From contig NC_134434.1 in the NCBI RefSeq assembly GCF_030867145.1, positions 8,246,001 to 8,310,000 on the forward strand: a DNA stretch of 64,000 nt, given 5' to 3'. Every line of letters begins with the position of its first letter. Positions within the stretch are counted from its first letter, which is position 1. The stretch comes from Opisthocomus hoazin (taxonomy: Eukaryota > Chordata > Aves > Opisthocomiformes > Opisthocomidae). The position numbers were made by a program, and so were the translations under genes. The notes beneath the pieces were generated by a model that saw nothing but the letters and a program-made list of their open reading frames with translations, ran no database searches and was not told where the DNA came from. Positions 11,344 through 23,115 of this stretch are shown here, piece after piece.

Positions 11344-13755
11344 GAGTGAAGAAAGACCCCGGGTTCTCTTCAGTCCGTCAGTTCCCCGAGCAGCCGGTGC
11401 CTGGGAGCCGGTTGCTCCGCGCGGGAAGGTTTTGCCTGCCTAAAGCTGGAATTTCTGCCCCGTTCCCCTCGGAGCTGGCTCGGGTGCCTCGGCCGTACCT
11501 GCCCGGCTCACTCCACTCCCGTCACCTCAGACCGCAGCTTTCCCCGGGTTATGCAACACCATCCCACAAATTGATTATTTTTTTTCTGCAAGACGCAGGC
11601 TGGCAGCTCGGCTCCCTCCGGCTGCCTCTGCCAGGCCGGCGATGGCGGGGACGGTGACACCCTGATGCCCGTCGCCTCCCTGCCGCAGACGTTCCCGGGC
11701 AGGAGCTGTGCTGGGGGCATCGCGCTCGTCCCGCGGGGAGCCGGGCTGGGCTCTGAGCGCCGTTCGGGGAGGGCATCGCTGCGGAGGGCACAGCTGGGCG
11801 CAGGGGGGACAGCGGGCACCCGGCTCGGAGGGCGGCGGGGCGAGCGGCCACACGCAGGGATGGGGACGGGGATGTGGCAGCAGAGGTGCAGGGCTGTGCC
11901 CCGCAGGGCGGCTTACGCAGCCCCTCAGTAATTGCTGCCCGTCCCCACTCGCTACGCGTCTGGGGCAGAAGGGACTCGCCAGATCGGTTGCTTTTAGCAT
12001 CAGAGACACAGTGAGAAAACCCTTGGACAACCAAAACCCCTCAGCACCAGCCAGAAACATCCCCCCTGGTACCGCCCCCCCTACTGCAGCAGGAATGGGA
12101 GCTGTGTGAGTAGGGTTCAGCACTGCTCCCCCGAGCACCACGCAGCCCCTGGTGACGCCGGCACCCCCCTTCCTTCCTCCCTAAGGGTGACGGAGCCTGG
12201 AGCGGGTCTGCAGACCCCTCGCTGCCACGCGTGGGCAGGGGGTCTCAGCTCCCGGGGCCACGGCGAGGGTCCCGCGGCCGCTTGTGCTGCGTCGTCCCGA
12301 GCAACGGCCGCAGCCTCTGCTAACGGCATCGCTGACCGGTCACCCGCCACCTCCCGCGCCTCCGGCTGCCACGGAACAGCCACCCCGCGGCCCCTCTCCT
12401 CCACCCAGCGCCTGCCCCGCCAGCAAAGCCCCTTCTCCTCGGGGGGGTTTGCTCCCGCGGCTGCTCCGGGTCCTTTTCAGGACATCTCAAGCGATGACCG
12501 TCGCGCCACAGCCGACGGCGAGCGGGGTGAGGGAGGACGCCCGAGGCCACGCTGCAGGCCTGCGGTCTGGGGACCCGGCGTGCTTCCCCGTGCCGCCAGC
12601 CACAGGCAGACGCAGCCGCGGAGTCACAGGCGCGGGGTACCCTCGGCAGGGGATGCTCAGCACCGGAAACCCTCCCGGGGCAAGAGGTACAGCGACGTGT
12701 CAGAACTGGTCTAGGGCAACTCGCCAAGCCCCACGGGGAGCGGCGGGGAGCATAACGCGCTGTTCCTCAGTCGCTCTCGCAGGTGATGAGTGAGAAGCAC
12801 AGCCGGGCTGCCAAGGGAGCGGGGCTGGGCAGGATGGGCAGCAACACGGGCACGGGAATCAAAGCAGGGGCGCGGTGCCAGAGGACGCAGCAGGGGTGTG
12901 GAAGTGAATGGTGACAAGGAGCTCCCCCCTCCCCAATTTCCCAGATCCACTCCCCCGGTGTGGAAGTGATCCAGATCATCACCTCGACGGCCCTACGAAG
13001 CACCAACACTGCAGAGCTCCAGCCAGAAATCCCCCCCCCAGCCCCCCTCCCCGCGCAGCTCTCCATCCCTGGGAGCAGAGCTCAGCCCTCCCCGTTCCCA
13101 TCCCCTTCCCCCCGGCCCTGAAAACCAGCTGCTCCAAGGACAGGCTGCTTGGTTTCTTGTCACTGGGAACAGCCGACATCTCTGCAAGGGGATGCTATTT
13201 TTACCCGGGGAACGGGTGGCAGCTCCCGTATCGTTCTCTGCCACCGCCAGCCCTCCCCAGCCCTGCCCCGGCTCACAGCGGGACCCTGCCCGCCGGCACA
13301 GCCGTCCGGGGTGCCAGGACAAAACCGCAGAGCCCGCCCGCAGCGGAACGATACCCTCAGCTGGGCGCTTGTGCTGCACTACGATTTAAACGGCAATAAA
13401 AGATTTACACTAACAACAGGCTCTTTTTTTGTTTTTTTCTTGCTGGTAGCTGGAAAACGTCGCTGTGATTAAAGCGGAGCTGTCGAGCTGCCCGGGGCGG
13501 AGGGCAGGGGCAGAGCGGGTGGGCGGCTGTGGGCAAGATGGGGGTGACACCCGAGGGGGCTGGAGCTGGAGAAGCCAAGGCTTCTGCATCCAGAGAGGGG
13601 AACCAAACCTCCCGGCTCACCACCTCCTGCGCTCCTCAGGGCTGTGACGGGGCCCTTGAGCTCAGCCCCACAAAAACCTGAGGGTGTCGAGCCCCCCTGT
13701 GCCTGCCCCCACGCGTACAGCCATTTCGGGCAGTGAGAAGGGGGACACAGCAGCT

Positions 13756-13834
13756 CCCATCCCATCCCATCCCATCCCATCCCATCCCATCCCATCCCAT
13801 CCCATCCCATCCCATCCCATCCCATCCCATCCCA
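13756..13834 (+). repeat. (CCCAT)n microsatellite, about 16 copies
   Basis: Fifteen perfect CCCAT units plus CCCA span 79 bases without interruption, with no spacers between units. Read on the other strand it is (ATGGG)n. Its perfection suggests it is young or still length-variable. Confidence 0.95.
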
Positions 13835-14469
13835 GGCAGCTCCAGGCGTGCGAGCTCTGCGTCCCAGCGCTGCTGCGGCGATGCCAGGTCCCGCGGCAGG
13901 CAGCGAGGGAGGCAGGGAGGGAGGGTCCTGCATGGGGGGATTCGCAGCCCAGCCTCGTCAGTGAGACGCACCCATCCTGACACCTCACCCCGCAGCCAGA
14001 AACGGCGGCTCTGGGCTGAGGGCTGGTCGGGGGCACCGGCTCTGTGTCGGCGACGCGGGCGACAGCCGGCCCCGCATCCCCTGCAAGCACGGGGATGAGG
14101 GAGAGCGACGTCCGCACCGGCGCCGAGTGCACGAAATCCCGGAGGCTTTTAGCGCAGCGGAGCAGACGGAGAGCTTGGGCTGCGTGAGGACAGGCCCCAT
14201 GACTTGGGAGATGGCTCAGAAACATCGACGGGGGCGAGGGAGAGTTCTTAAGGGCAGGCTGCAGCTGGGATTTACGGCTCTGATCCGACTTCTCGCTGGC
14301 CATTCACATGGAAGAGAAACCGCTCCCGCGCGCAGGCATTTGGCACCCCGTTGCCCACCCTGTTCTCCCCACTCCTCGGGCACCAGTCAGCTCCACCAAG
14401 GGCTTTCGAGAGGTGAGAGGAGGTGATGGGCTAAATGAAACATTAAATCAGCTGCATTTTCTAGCAAAA

Positions 14470-14687
14470 CATGAGGAAGAACTTCTTCCCTCTGAGGGTG
14501 ACGGAGCCCTGGCCCAGGCTGCCCAGGGAGGCTGTGGAGTCTCCTTCTCTGGAGATATTCCAGCCCCGCCTGGCCGCGGTGCTGTGCAGCCTGCTCTGGG
14601 TGACCCTGCTTGGGCAGGGGGTTGGGCTGGGTGACCCACAGAGGGCCCTGCCAACCCCCACCATGCTGGAATTCTGGGATTCTGTGA
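14470..14687 (+). mobile_element. CR1 LINE, 5'-truncated 3' end
   Basis: The copy starts inside the C-terminal ORF2 segment (frame reading [20 protein letters not shown]) and ends in the CR1-type TTCTGGGATTCTGTG tail. It is almost identical to the copies at 17780, 20550 and 39332. A 5' truncation of this kind is usual for LINE insertions. Confidence 0.9.
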
Positions 14688-14854
14688 AAACACCTATGAA
14701 AACTGGAGAGACAGCATGTCCCGGTACAGCATCTCCCGCATCCCTGCCCTGCAGCGGAGGGCCCGGGGCCGGACCCCCTGGTGGGGAGCGGCGGCTGCAG
14801 GCACAGCTCTCTGCAGCACCGGGTCCAGAAACATCCCAGAGCATCATTACTATG

Positions 14855-14915
14855 CAGTGCCGAAGGCGTGCTAGGCACTTAATAACATGCTGTTAGATTA
14901 ATTAGTAGGGAGTGT
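14855..14915. promoter_or_regulatory. Small AT-rich island with TAATTA core
   Basis: A short AT-rich stretch immediately after the CR1 copy carries TTAATAACATG and a TAATTA homeodomain core at 14899-14904, set in GC-rich DNA. It resembles the larger islands at 19.4, 21.7 and 23.0 kb. Regulatory function is only inferred. Confidence 0.2.
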
Positions 14916-17350
14916 GTCATGCTGTCTGCCTGGCCTGCGCCGGCAGCACGCGGCTCTGGGAGACACGGTCTAAACACGCGTGGGACAGGGAGCCAGGAGC
15001 AGCGAGGGGGGCTCAGCCCCCAGCCTGGGCACGGCTGGGCCAGGGGAACGGCAGAAGCGTTGGCACATGCCTACAGAAAATGCTCTTTGCCTTCGTTTCG
15101 CAAAAATTGTGGGTGACGGAGGGAAGAGGCGCACACAGGTTGGAGCATCCTCCCCAGCACGGCTCCCGGGTAGGGTTCGGAGCTCTGGCACCGTCCCTCC
15201 CGAGGCCAGGGGACGCGAACTCCCGGGCCGGGAGCTCAGCCGGCGCTGAGCATCGCTGCAACTGCTCGCAGAGACTCCGTGCTGCGGCGGGGGCTGCCGA
15301 GCACCGGCCCAGACCCCCCAGGGACACGGCTCTGGGCAGGCGAGCCGCTGGCTGCCCAGCGAGGCACGGGAGGAGGACGAGCACGGGAAGGCAGGCAGCT
15401 GAGCAACGTTGCGTGTCAGGGCACCGGGCAGGGCTGGGAGGATTTCCCGACTTGGGGAGGGACAGCATCGTCCCCCTGCAGCGACAAGGCGGGGGAGGAC
15501 CGGGGCCTGGAGCCGCAGGGCACCCAGGGCTGCGGGTGCCGTGGCCAAGCCGCGTGGCTGCTGCGGGAGCACGGGGACCGGCTGGGTCACTGCAGGCGCT
15601 GGACACGACCCCGGGCACAAAGTCAAGGCCGACAGACCGTTCCGGTCACAGGCGTGAGTCACGGCTGCGACCGAGCAGCCCTCAAACGCCGCTCAGGAGA
15701 CTTCGCTGGCAGAGCATCGTCTCCCCACGCCTCCGCACCGCGGCTGCGGCAGTGCCTGGGCGTCCTTTCCAGGCACAGGGGAGGAAGGGGCTTCCTCAAG
15801 CCCTTCCTCCCCCCTGGGAAGCCCAACCAGACCTGGCCAGGGCCCCGCTGAAGTGGAGCCAGTGATGCCCGGGCTGGAGGAACCCAAAGTCTGTGTAGCA
15901 CGGCCAGCCAAGCCCCTGGCCAGACATCAGCCAGGACCTTGCAGAGACTGTTCCTACGGCAGAACTGATGAATCTGTAACATGAAACATCTCCCCTAGGA
16001 CAACAGCTCCGAGATCCCCGAGCGAGCCAGCCACGGCTCCCGGCGCAGCCACGGCTCCCGGCACTGCCATGGCAGCTCAGACCTCAGCCAGGCTGCCAAA
16101 CATCCCCAAGGGCTCCGAACACTCGGGCTGTGAGCTCCTGCCGATCCGGCGCTGCCGTACCCAAGGCTGGCACAAGCCGTGCTGGGATCTTGCACCAAAC
16201 ACCCCAGGTTGACGTCCGCCCTGGCAGGACAGCGGCCCGTCCCCACGGACACCCCTTCCCCGGCACAAAGCTGCCTTCGCCCTGGAGGCACTGGAAGAGC
16301 AAACGCCATCTCACAGCGCTTGGCCACGGCGAAACCGGGAGCAGCAGCAGCCTGGAGCCGCGGGCGCCTGGCGAGCACCGGCCCCTCCGCAGCCTCCTCG
16401 CAGGGGAATTGGGTCAGCAGAGGCAAGGGGGAAGCGGAGCGGGAGCTCGCTCTGCGCCCTGGGGTCCAGCGGCGCTCGCAGCAGGCGAGCCAAGGGAAAA
16501 GGCTCCCTTTGGTAACCCAGGTTCTGCAGGTTGATCGGGCTCTTGGTGGCTGCAGGGTTTATTCAAACCCGTGAGGTGCTGAGGAGCCTTGGCGAGGGGC
16601 AGAGCCCCGCAGCCCGTGGACCCCACGGCAGCTTTGGACACAGCAGCCCAAAGCTCTTCTACGGGATGCGTCAGCTGGCTCCAAGGCACGGATGCCAGCA
16701 CGCCCCACCAGCCCCACGCATCTCACCCACTCCCACCACGCCAGCACCCCGCTTAAACCAGAGCCCCTCGGCCACACGGGCAGCAAAGAGCCGCGGTGCT
16801 GCCACTTTCCACCTTGGCAAGGCTCAGCAGAGGCCCCCCCCAGCAATGCCAAGCACAGAGCCCAGCAGGGCGAGGCTGTGGGGGGGGACGCATGGGGCGG
16901 TTTCGCTGCACGAGCATCACGACGTCCCACGTGCCAGCACGTGCAGGGAGCTGGGACCACCCTGGTCATGGACCCGAGCCAGCAGCTCCATCCTGCTGGG
17001 AGGATCCGGCTGTCCCCACGCTGCCGGCAGCTGACGGAGCCGGGGAGATGCCTGCTGGGTGGACACCAGACCAGGGCAGCACCGCTCAGCGGATGCTCAG
17101 CCCCAGCACGTGGGAGCTTCGAGCAGCAGAGGGGAGCAGCCACGGCCCCGGCAGCTCTGAGCGCGTGGCCGGTGGGGTGGGATGGGCGAGGACGGAGCGG
17201 GGAGGTCGGGAGGGCTGTTTGCACAGCTGATTGGAATGGGGACACGCTGGCATCGCTCACCAAACAGAGCATCTCCGGCAGCGCGGGCGCCGGGATGTGC
17301 CAGGTGCTGGTGGGCTCACCTGGAGCCTGGGGAGCCAAGGGGACAGGGTC

Positions 17351-17448
17351 CTCTGCAGCCTACTGTAGGTGACCCTGCTTCGGCAGGAGGGTTGGACTAG
17401 ATGACCCACAGAGGTCCCTTCCAACCCCGACCATTCTGTGATTCTGTG
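17351..17448 (+). mobile_element. CR1 LINE, short 3' end
   Basis: Only the last 100 bases or so of a CR1 element are present: GGTGACCCTGCTTCGGCAGG, then GGACTAGATGACCC and the ATTCTGTGATTCTGTG tail. It differs from the near-identical group of copies and looks like a separate, older insertion or subfamily. Confidence 0.85.
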
Positions 17449-17779
17449 GGTGCAGGGGGAAATGCGGCTGGGCTACCTCCATGCCAAGGAGGCATCGCCT
17501 TCCCCAGCACGCCCAGGCGCTGCCAGCTCTCCTGGCTCCTCCGGCAGTTCCCACGGCAGCCGGGGACCAACTCCGCACAGCAACGGCTCCCACCGGGTGA
17601 CCCGGAGCATCCCCATCCAACATGGTTCTGCTGGGCTGCTGGTGGTCCAAATCCTGCACACACCAACCCCAGGGCCCCAGAGGGCCCCAGGCCCACCTCC
17701 CGGCCACCAGCCTGCCCCTGCGCAGCCCTCCAGTCCATCAAACGACATCTTTACCCTTCAGTCCTGTCTGCTGACAACG

Positions 17780-18488
17780 CGCCTCTGCTGGAGAGCAGCT
17801 CTGCGGAGAGGGACCTGGGTGTCCTGGGGGACGAAAGGGGGACCATGAGCCAGCAGTGTGCCTTCGTTGCCAAGAAAGCTAACGGGATCCTGGGTGCATC
17901 CAGAGGAGTGTGGGCAGCAGGGCGAGGGAGGGTCTCCTTCCCCTCTGCTCTGCCCTGGGGAGGCCCCATCTGCAGTGCTGTGTCCAGTGCTGGGCTCCCC
18001 AGTTCAAGAAAGATGAGGAGCTACTGGAGAGAGTCCAGCGCAGGGCTACGAGGATGAGGAGGGGACTGCAGCATCTCTCCTATGAGGAGAGGCTGAGGGA
18101 GCTGGGCTTGTTCAGCCTGGAGAAGAGAAGGCTGAGAGGGGACCTGAGAAATGCCAATAAATATCTGCAGGGTGGGGGTCAGGAGGACGGGGCCAGACTC
18201 TTTCCAGTGGTGCCCAGCGACAGGACAAGGGGCAACGGGCACAAACTGAAGCTGAGGAAGCTCCAGCTGAACCCAAGGAAGAACTTCTTCCCTCTGAGGG
18301 TGACGGAGCCCTGGCCCAGGCTGCCCAGGGAGGCTGTGGAGTCTCCTTCTCTGGAGATATTCCAGCCCCGCCTGGCCGCGGTGCTGTGCAGCCTGCTGTG
18401 GGTGACCCTGCTTGGGCAGGGGGTTGGGCTGGGTGACCCACAGAGGTCCCTGCCAACCCCCACCATGCTGGGATTCTGTGATTCTGTC
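17780..18488 (+). mobile_element. CR1 LINE, longest copy, frame broken
   Basis: This copy covers about 700 bases of the ORF2 C-terminus and 3' end. An upstream part reads ERDLGVLGDE in one frame. The part from about 17940 reads [24 protein letters not shown] and LRELGLFSLEKRRLRGD in another. A frameshift and an internal shortening near 17920-17950 therefore break the reverse-transcriptase frame. It ends in the ATTCTGTGATTCTGT tail at about 18488. Confidence 0.92.
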
Positions 18489-19379
18489 TCCTTGTCCCCT
18501 CAGCCCCGGCGCTGGCACACCGGGGTCGCCAGGAGGAAGGGGCTCTGCGGAGGGGTGGGCTGCGGGCAGCCCCCGTGCCCGGGGGAAGCATTGCTCCTTC
18601 GCAGCAGCAGCTCCCTGCCAGCCCTGCCGCGTCCGGGTAGGAGTAGTTTGACAGCAATTTTGGAAGAAACCTGATAATTCTGGATCTTTCTGAGCCCACT
18701 GCCTCTCCTGCTGCTGGAGGAGAGCTCTGCTCTCCAGGGGGGTCTTGCAAATGTCCCCCCTCTCACACATCGCTTTTGGCCACGCGTGCCACAGCCTGCA
18801 GGACCGGGACCCCCTGCAGCAGACGAACGCACCCGCTCCCAACGGCACTTCGCAGCTCTCTGCTGAATGTTTTGGAGCCAGATTTGCTGTTTGCAACCCC
18901 ACAGCTCCTTCTGCAGCAACGCTTCCCCAGCCAGGGCTGACGCTGGGCATCCCCCCAGCAGCGGGGAGACCCCGTCCCACCCGCACCAGGGGCAGGGAGC
19001 TGCTGGGAAAGCAGGGCTGCCCCCCCCCCAGCATCCCCCCCACCATCTCACCGCCTTGGAATATTTTTACAACCTTTTCCCGGGCTCCTCCTCCTGCGCT
19101 TTTCCCAGCTGCTGCTGAACGCCACCTCGACAGAGCCGAGCTGATCGCCTCCATCCTTTCCACCCATCCCCGATGGCTTACAGAGGGGCTGGGATCTCGG
19201 CCGGAGCCTCAGGCTCCCCCCAGGAGTTTTGGGGGATGCTCCTCTGGCTGGGGATCCCGGGAAGGCTCCCAGCCCCGTCCCAGGGGCGCAGAGGGGAAGA
19301 GCAACTGATCTCCCACCAGAGGGTCCCCGACGGATCCCCGCTCCGCCACGGGAGAGCCTGCTGACGAGCACGGAGCAGA

Positions 19380-19460
19380 AGGAAGAATGTATCTTCCAAA
19401 GCTGATTAAAAATAGATGCAGCGCTTCGCTAATTACGCCGTGTAATTAGCATTTGTTTTC
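19380..19460. promoter_or_regulatory. AT-rich island with paired TAATTA sites
   Basis: TAATTA cores lie at 19430-19435 and 19443-19448, a 13-base spacing, in an AT-rich stretch within GC-rich intergenic DNA. Paired homeodomain cores of this kind occur in vertebrate neural enhancers (general knowledge). Its role is inferred and untested. Confidence 0.3.
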
Positions 19461-20549
19461 TGCTCAGCAGAAATCAGCAGGGAACGAAGCTGAGCTGGAC
19501 CCCAAGTGTTTTGTTTGCCCCTGTTTGGGCACAGGAGGCTCACCCCACGGAGGGACGGGCTGTTGTGGGGTCACAGCCCACCCTGTGCTGTCCCGGTACC
19601 CCCCGCCCCGGGCAGCGCGGGGCAGCGCCGCCCGGGGCTGGGGGTACCAGGGCAGCACAGCCCAGGGGTCCCCCCAAACCCTCTCCCCCACTTCGCTCCC
19701 CGTCAGCCCATCCGTGCCCAGGCTGCAAGCAACAGATGACAAGATCCACAGCGATGCTGGAAATTAGGTCAGTGATAGCCTGCGGCAGATTTTAACATTT
19801 CTCATCCCGGCGAGGCTCCCGCGCGAGGCAGAGATGCCACAGGGCAGCCCCCCGCCAGCGGCCGCCTCCGGCTTGGATCTGAAGGAGGGGTGCAAAGGTC
19901 TGGATCGCCCCAAAAGCTCCCTCCTGCCAGGGAGGGGAGAGGAGGGGTGCAGGGCTCCATCGCGCCGCTGACTCGGTGCTCGGGAAGGCAGAGGACTCGC
20001 GGCCTCCCCCCCGACACCCGCACACCCCCTGCCCACCCGGCCCCTCGCCCCACACCCCGATGGGGTGGGCAAACCCCCAAGGGGCCGTGTGCCGGTTTAT
20101 TCCCTTCCAAAAGGGGAGCGGGACCCTGGCTCCCCAGCAGAGCCCAGAGTGACTGCACCCAGCTCACGCTGGCCTTTTCTCTCCAGCTCCCCCAAATCCA
20201 CCCCATGCCCACAGCCCAAGCTGGTTTCTTGCCCAGATGTCAGATGTGGGTTGTGCTCCGCAATCGGCCACCCTTTCTGCTCCTTTCTTCTCCCTCTGCA
20301 GACCGCCCGCGTGTTGGTGCCATTAATATTCAACAGTTCCACGGAGGCACCCAGGGCAGGGAGAGCAGCCCCCGACCCAGCACTGCCTGCTTGCCCCCCG
20401 CCCCAGCAGCCGGCTCCCTGCCACAGCCCCAGGGACGGCCGGGGCTGCCTGGCCCTCTCCGTGCTCTCTCCAGCAGACAGACAACTCTCCAAAGCCAGGT
20501 GTGCCCACAGCCCCTCCACACTGTGCTTGGCCACGCCGGCTGCAAGTCC

Positions 20550-21093
20550 TCCACTCTGCCGTGGTGAGGCCCCATCTGCAGTGCTGTGTCCAGTTCTGGG
20601 CTCCCCACTTCAAGAAAGATGAGGAGCTGCTGGAGAGAGTCCAGCGCAGGGCTACGAGGATGAGGAGGGGACTGGAGCATCTCTCCTACCAGGAGAGGCT
20701 GAGGGAGCTGGGCTTGTTCAGCCTGGAGAAGAGAAGGCTGAGAGGGGACCTTAGAAATGCCTCTGAATATCTGCAGGGTGGAGGTCAGGAGGACGGGGCC
20801 AGACTCTTTCCAGTGGTGCCCAGCGACAGGACAAGGGGCAACGGGCACAAACTGAAGCAGAGGAAGCTCCAGCTGAACCCGAGGAAGAACTTCTTCCCTC
20901 TGAGGGTGACGGAGCCCTGGCCCAGGCTGCCCAGGGAGGCTGTGGAGTCTCCTTCTCTGGAGATATTCCAGCCCCGCCTGGCCGCGGTGCTGTGCAGCCT
21001 GCTGTGGGTGACCCTGCTTGGGCAGGGGGTTGGGCTGGGTGACCCACAGAGGGCCCTGCCAACCCCAAACATGCTGGGATTCTGTCATTCCTG
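20550..21093 (+). mobile_element. CR1 LINE with open ORF2 C-terminus
   Basis: About 540 bases of CR1 are present. The frame from 20501 to 21094 stays open for 197 codons and contains [20 protein letters not shown], then ERVQRRATRM, LREL and LPREAVESPSLEIF, which are typical of the CR1 ORF2 C-terminal region. The catalytic reverse-transcriptase core and the endonuclease are absent, so the copy cannot encode an active enzyme. The tail ends ATTCTGTCATTC. Confidence 0.93.
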
Positions 21094-21369
21094 AGTCCTG
21101 ACACTGCAGCCTGGATCCTTCCCCAGCCCCATCCACCTGGCAGAGCCACCGCACACCCGACATCCAGACCCTTCCAGAGGGCTGGAACGAGGGTCCCGTC
21201 CCCACTCGCTCCCACTGCTGCTCTGCCCTCCTTCGCCCAACCGCTCGTGCGATGGAGGGAGCAGCGCTTGTGTCCTCGGCTCCTTCCCTTGCTCCAGCGC
21301 TGCGACCACGCGGTCCAGGCACAGCCCAGCAGAGCCCGGGGAAGGAGGCAGGGGAGCAGCGGCACCGCG

Positions 21370-21420
21370 GCGGGGGGAGGCAATTTACAGCCAAATGAAA
21401 TTAATTTGCCTGCAGAGAAA
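21370..21420. promoter_or_regulatory. Short AT-rich island beside GC-rich DNA
   Basis: AAATGAAATTAATTTGCC lies in an AT-rich stretch of about 50 bases flanked by GC-rich sequence. It is 180 bases from the larger island at 21600-21960 and may be part of the same candidate element. Not tested for conservation. Confidence 0.25.
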
Positions 21421-21599
21421 GGAGGCTCCGGCCGGCTGCGGGGACGGCTTCGCAGCCCAGCCTGACATGAGGCTTCGGCCCCCGGCGCCCAGCCCTGGGA
21501 CGAGGAGGGGGCTCTGCTCAGTGGGAGCACCAGGCCGGGCGGTGATGTGACCCCCCAGGGACAGGGACGGCCCTGCCACGCTGCCTGCCCCCTCCCCGC

Positions 21600-21960
21600 A
21601 GCCGTGTCAGTCACAGGCAATAACCACATCAAATTAATTGGAAACCACTTTGCTGCAAACAAAGAGAAACCAGGTGACATTTACCTAGCAAACTAATTGA
21701 TATCCAAGTAATTTGTTGGAGAAACCTTGTTATGAGCCAGCTGGATTTCCCAAACCCTCCCGGTCCCACTCATTACAAACGAGGTTTGTGTGTTAATCAG
21801 AGAGCTTTAATCACATTGCTACCCACCGTCATTTTGAGCAAGTCACAAAGCTACCAGATTTATCACAGGCTTTCAGATCATAAACGCTCTCTTAAGAATT
21901 TGTTTGATATTTTATTAGCGGGCGTGAAGAGGACAGACATTTCTCTTTCCAGCGACGACA
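21600..21960. promoter_or_regulatory. Large AT-rich island, candidate conserved enhancer
   Basis: About 360 bases are AT-rich without simple repeats and without a gene. They contain AATTAATTGG, CTAATTGATATC, TTAATCAGAG, TTTAATCACATTG and GATATTTTATTAG, that is, several homeodomain-like cores. The edges toward GC-rich DNA are sharp. The texture is that of vertebrate conserved noncoding elements. The nearest neural gene is NPTX1, about 12 kb upstream. All function is inference. Confidence 0.4.
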
Positions 21961-22989
21961 CGGGAGGGGAGCGGGCTCACAGCATCACCTCTCCTCCTCC
22001 GTCCCCTTCCCGCGCCCGCCGTTGCGCAGCCCTCCCCCCAGCCAAGCCCCGGGCCTCCTCGGAGCAGCCCAGCGGGAGCTGCTTCCACCCCGGTAAGCAG
22101 CTCCCGTCCGAGCAGCAGCCGGGGATGCTCGGCCCCAGCAGAGCCACCAACGCCAAGCAGGGCGCGAGGCAGGAGTCCCCACGTTCACCCGGGGCCTCCC
22201 GTGCCCAAGGCTCTCAGGAGGGCTCAATAAATATAACATTAAAACAGAGAAAAAAATCCCTGCACTAGCGCCCGAGTGCCCGCAGTGGAGTGAGAGCAGC
22301 TGGGGGTTTGCAGGCAGAGGCACAACAAGCCAAGCAGCGAGTCCAAGAAAAGCAAGGAAAAGCACGTTCCTAAGGAAACCTTCTGCATCAAGCCCTTCAG
22401 CTGGGAACTAAACCAAGAATTAATTACAGACCGATTTTACAGCCTTTAATTTTGTGTTTTCAGAGCTGATCAGGCCGGCAGAACGGGGACGGAGGAGCTC
22501 GGAGCGTGCCCTCACGGAGGGCAGCCGGCGCGTGCGGGGACCTGCAGAGCACCCCGGGGGCTGCACCCCCAGGAGAGCAGCCGGCCCCGCGCCGCTGTCT
22601 GCTGTGCCACCCCATCCTCCTCCTCCTCCTCCAGCCCCAGCCACGGGAGGAGGCTCGCTGCTGTGTCTGCTCAGCAGCGATGGCTCCTCAGCCCCCAGTG
22701 AGTCCAGCCAGCAGCCCGAGAGACGGAGCAGGCACCTTCGCGCACCCCCAGCCCCTGCCCCGTGCGGGGCAGCCCGTCGTCCCAGCCCGGTCCATCTCCC
22801 CGGGCACGGCTTCCCCTCTGCCCCCAAGGCTCGCAGCCCCCTCCCCTCCACGCAGGCAGCGACTGCTGGCCCTGGGTCTAGCAGAGCCGGTGCCACGAAG
22901 AAATCGGGTCTTTACCCTCCTCTGCCCCCGAGCTCCCGCAGCCGCTGCCTCCCGCCCCGGCCCCCGCAGACCTGCCGCCTTTCTGCGGG

Positions 22990-23115
22990 CTGAGCCCTGG
23001 ACAAGCTGCTCCATCACCCTAATGACACAGCTCATAATTATCTCATTTGCTATTAATTCGGATGTCAAGAGAAATTCCACTCATTTGCTTTTAATTAATG
23101 TGGCCTTAAAATAAA
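22990..23115. promoter_or_regulatory. AT-rich island with homeodomain and POU-like motifs
   Basis: TAATTA at 23035-23040, two ATTTGC half-sites near 23045 and 23083, ATTAATTC, and the palindrome TTAATTAA at 23091-23098 lie within 130 bases bounded by GC-rich sequence. The arrangement suggests a homeodomain/POU-type regulatory element. No transcript or conservation evidence was available. Confidence 0.4.

Larger units (their letters stand above)
9604..11363 (+). other. NPTX1: NPTX1 3' untranslated region
   Basis: The region runs from the NPTX1 stop to just past the AATAAA at 11338-11343. It starts GC-rich and becomes AT-rich after about 10330. It contains a polypyrimidine tract, a 27-base C run, several A runs and an ATTAAA at 10398-10403 that could support a shorter transcript. 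Another AATAAA lies downstream at 13395-13400, so a longer 3' UTR is possible. Extent is inferred from signals, not transcripts. Confidence 0.7.

Noticed and set aside
13756-13834. Possible CRISPR-like array
   Set aside because: Direct pentamer repeat without spacers, in a vertebrate nuclear genome.
14912-15865. 317-codon + frame in intergenic DNA
   Set aside because: Several overlapping frames on both strands in GC-rich DNA, none with a domain; no CR1 or gene similarity recognised.
18021-19163. 380-codon minus frame
   Set aside because: Antisense to the CR1 copy and its GC-rich flank.
20330-21394. 354-codon minus frame
   Set aside because: Antisense of the CR1 copy at 20550-21093.
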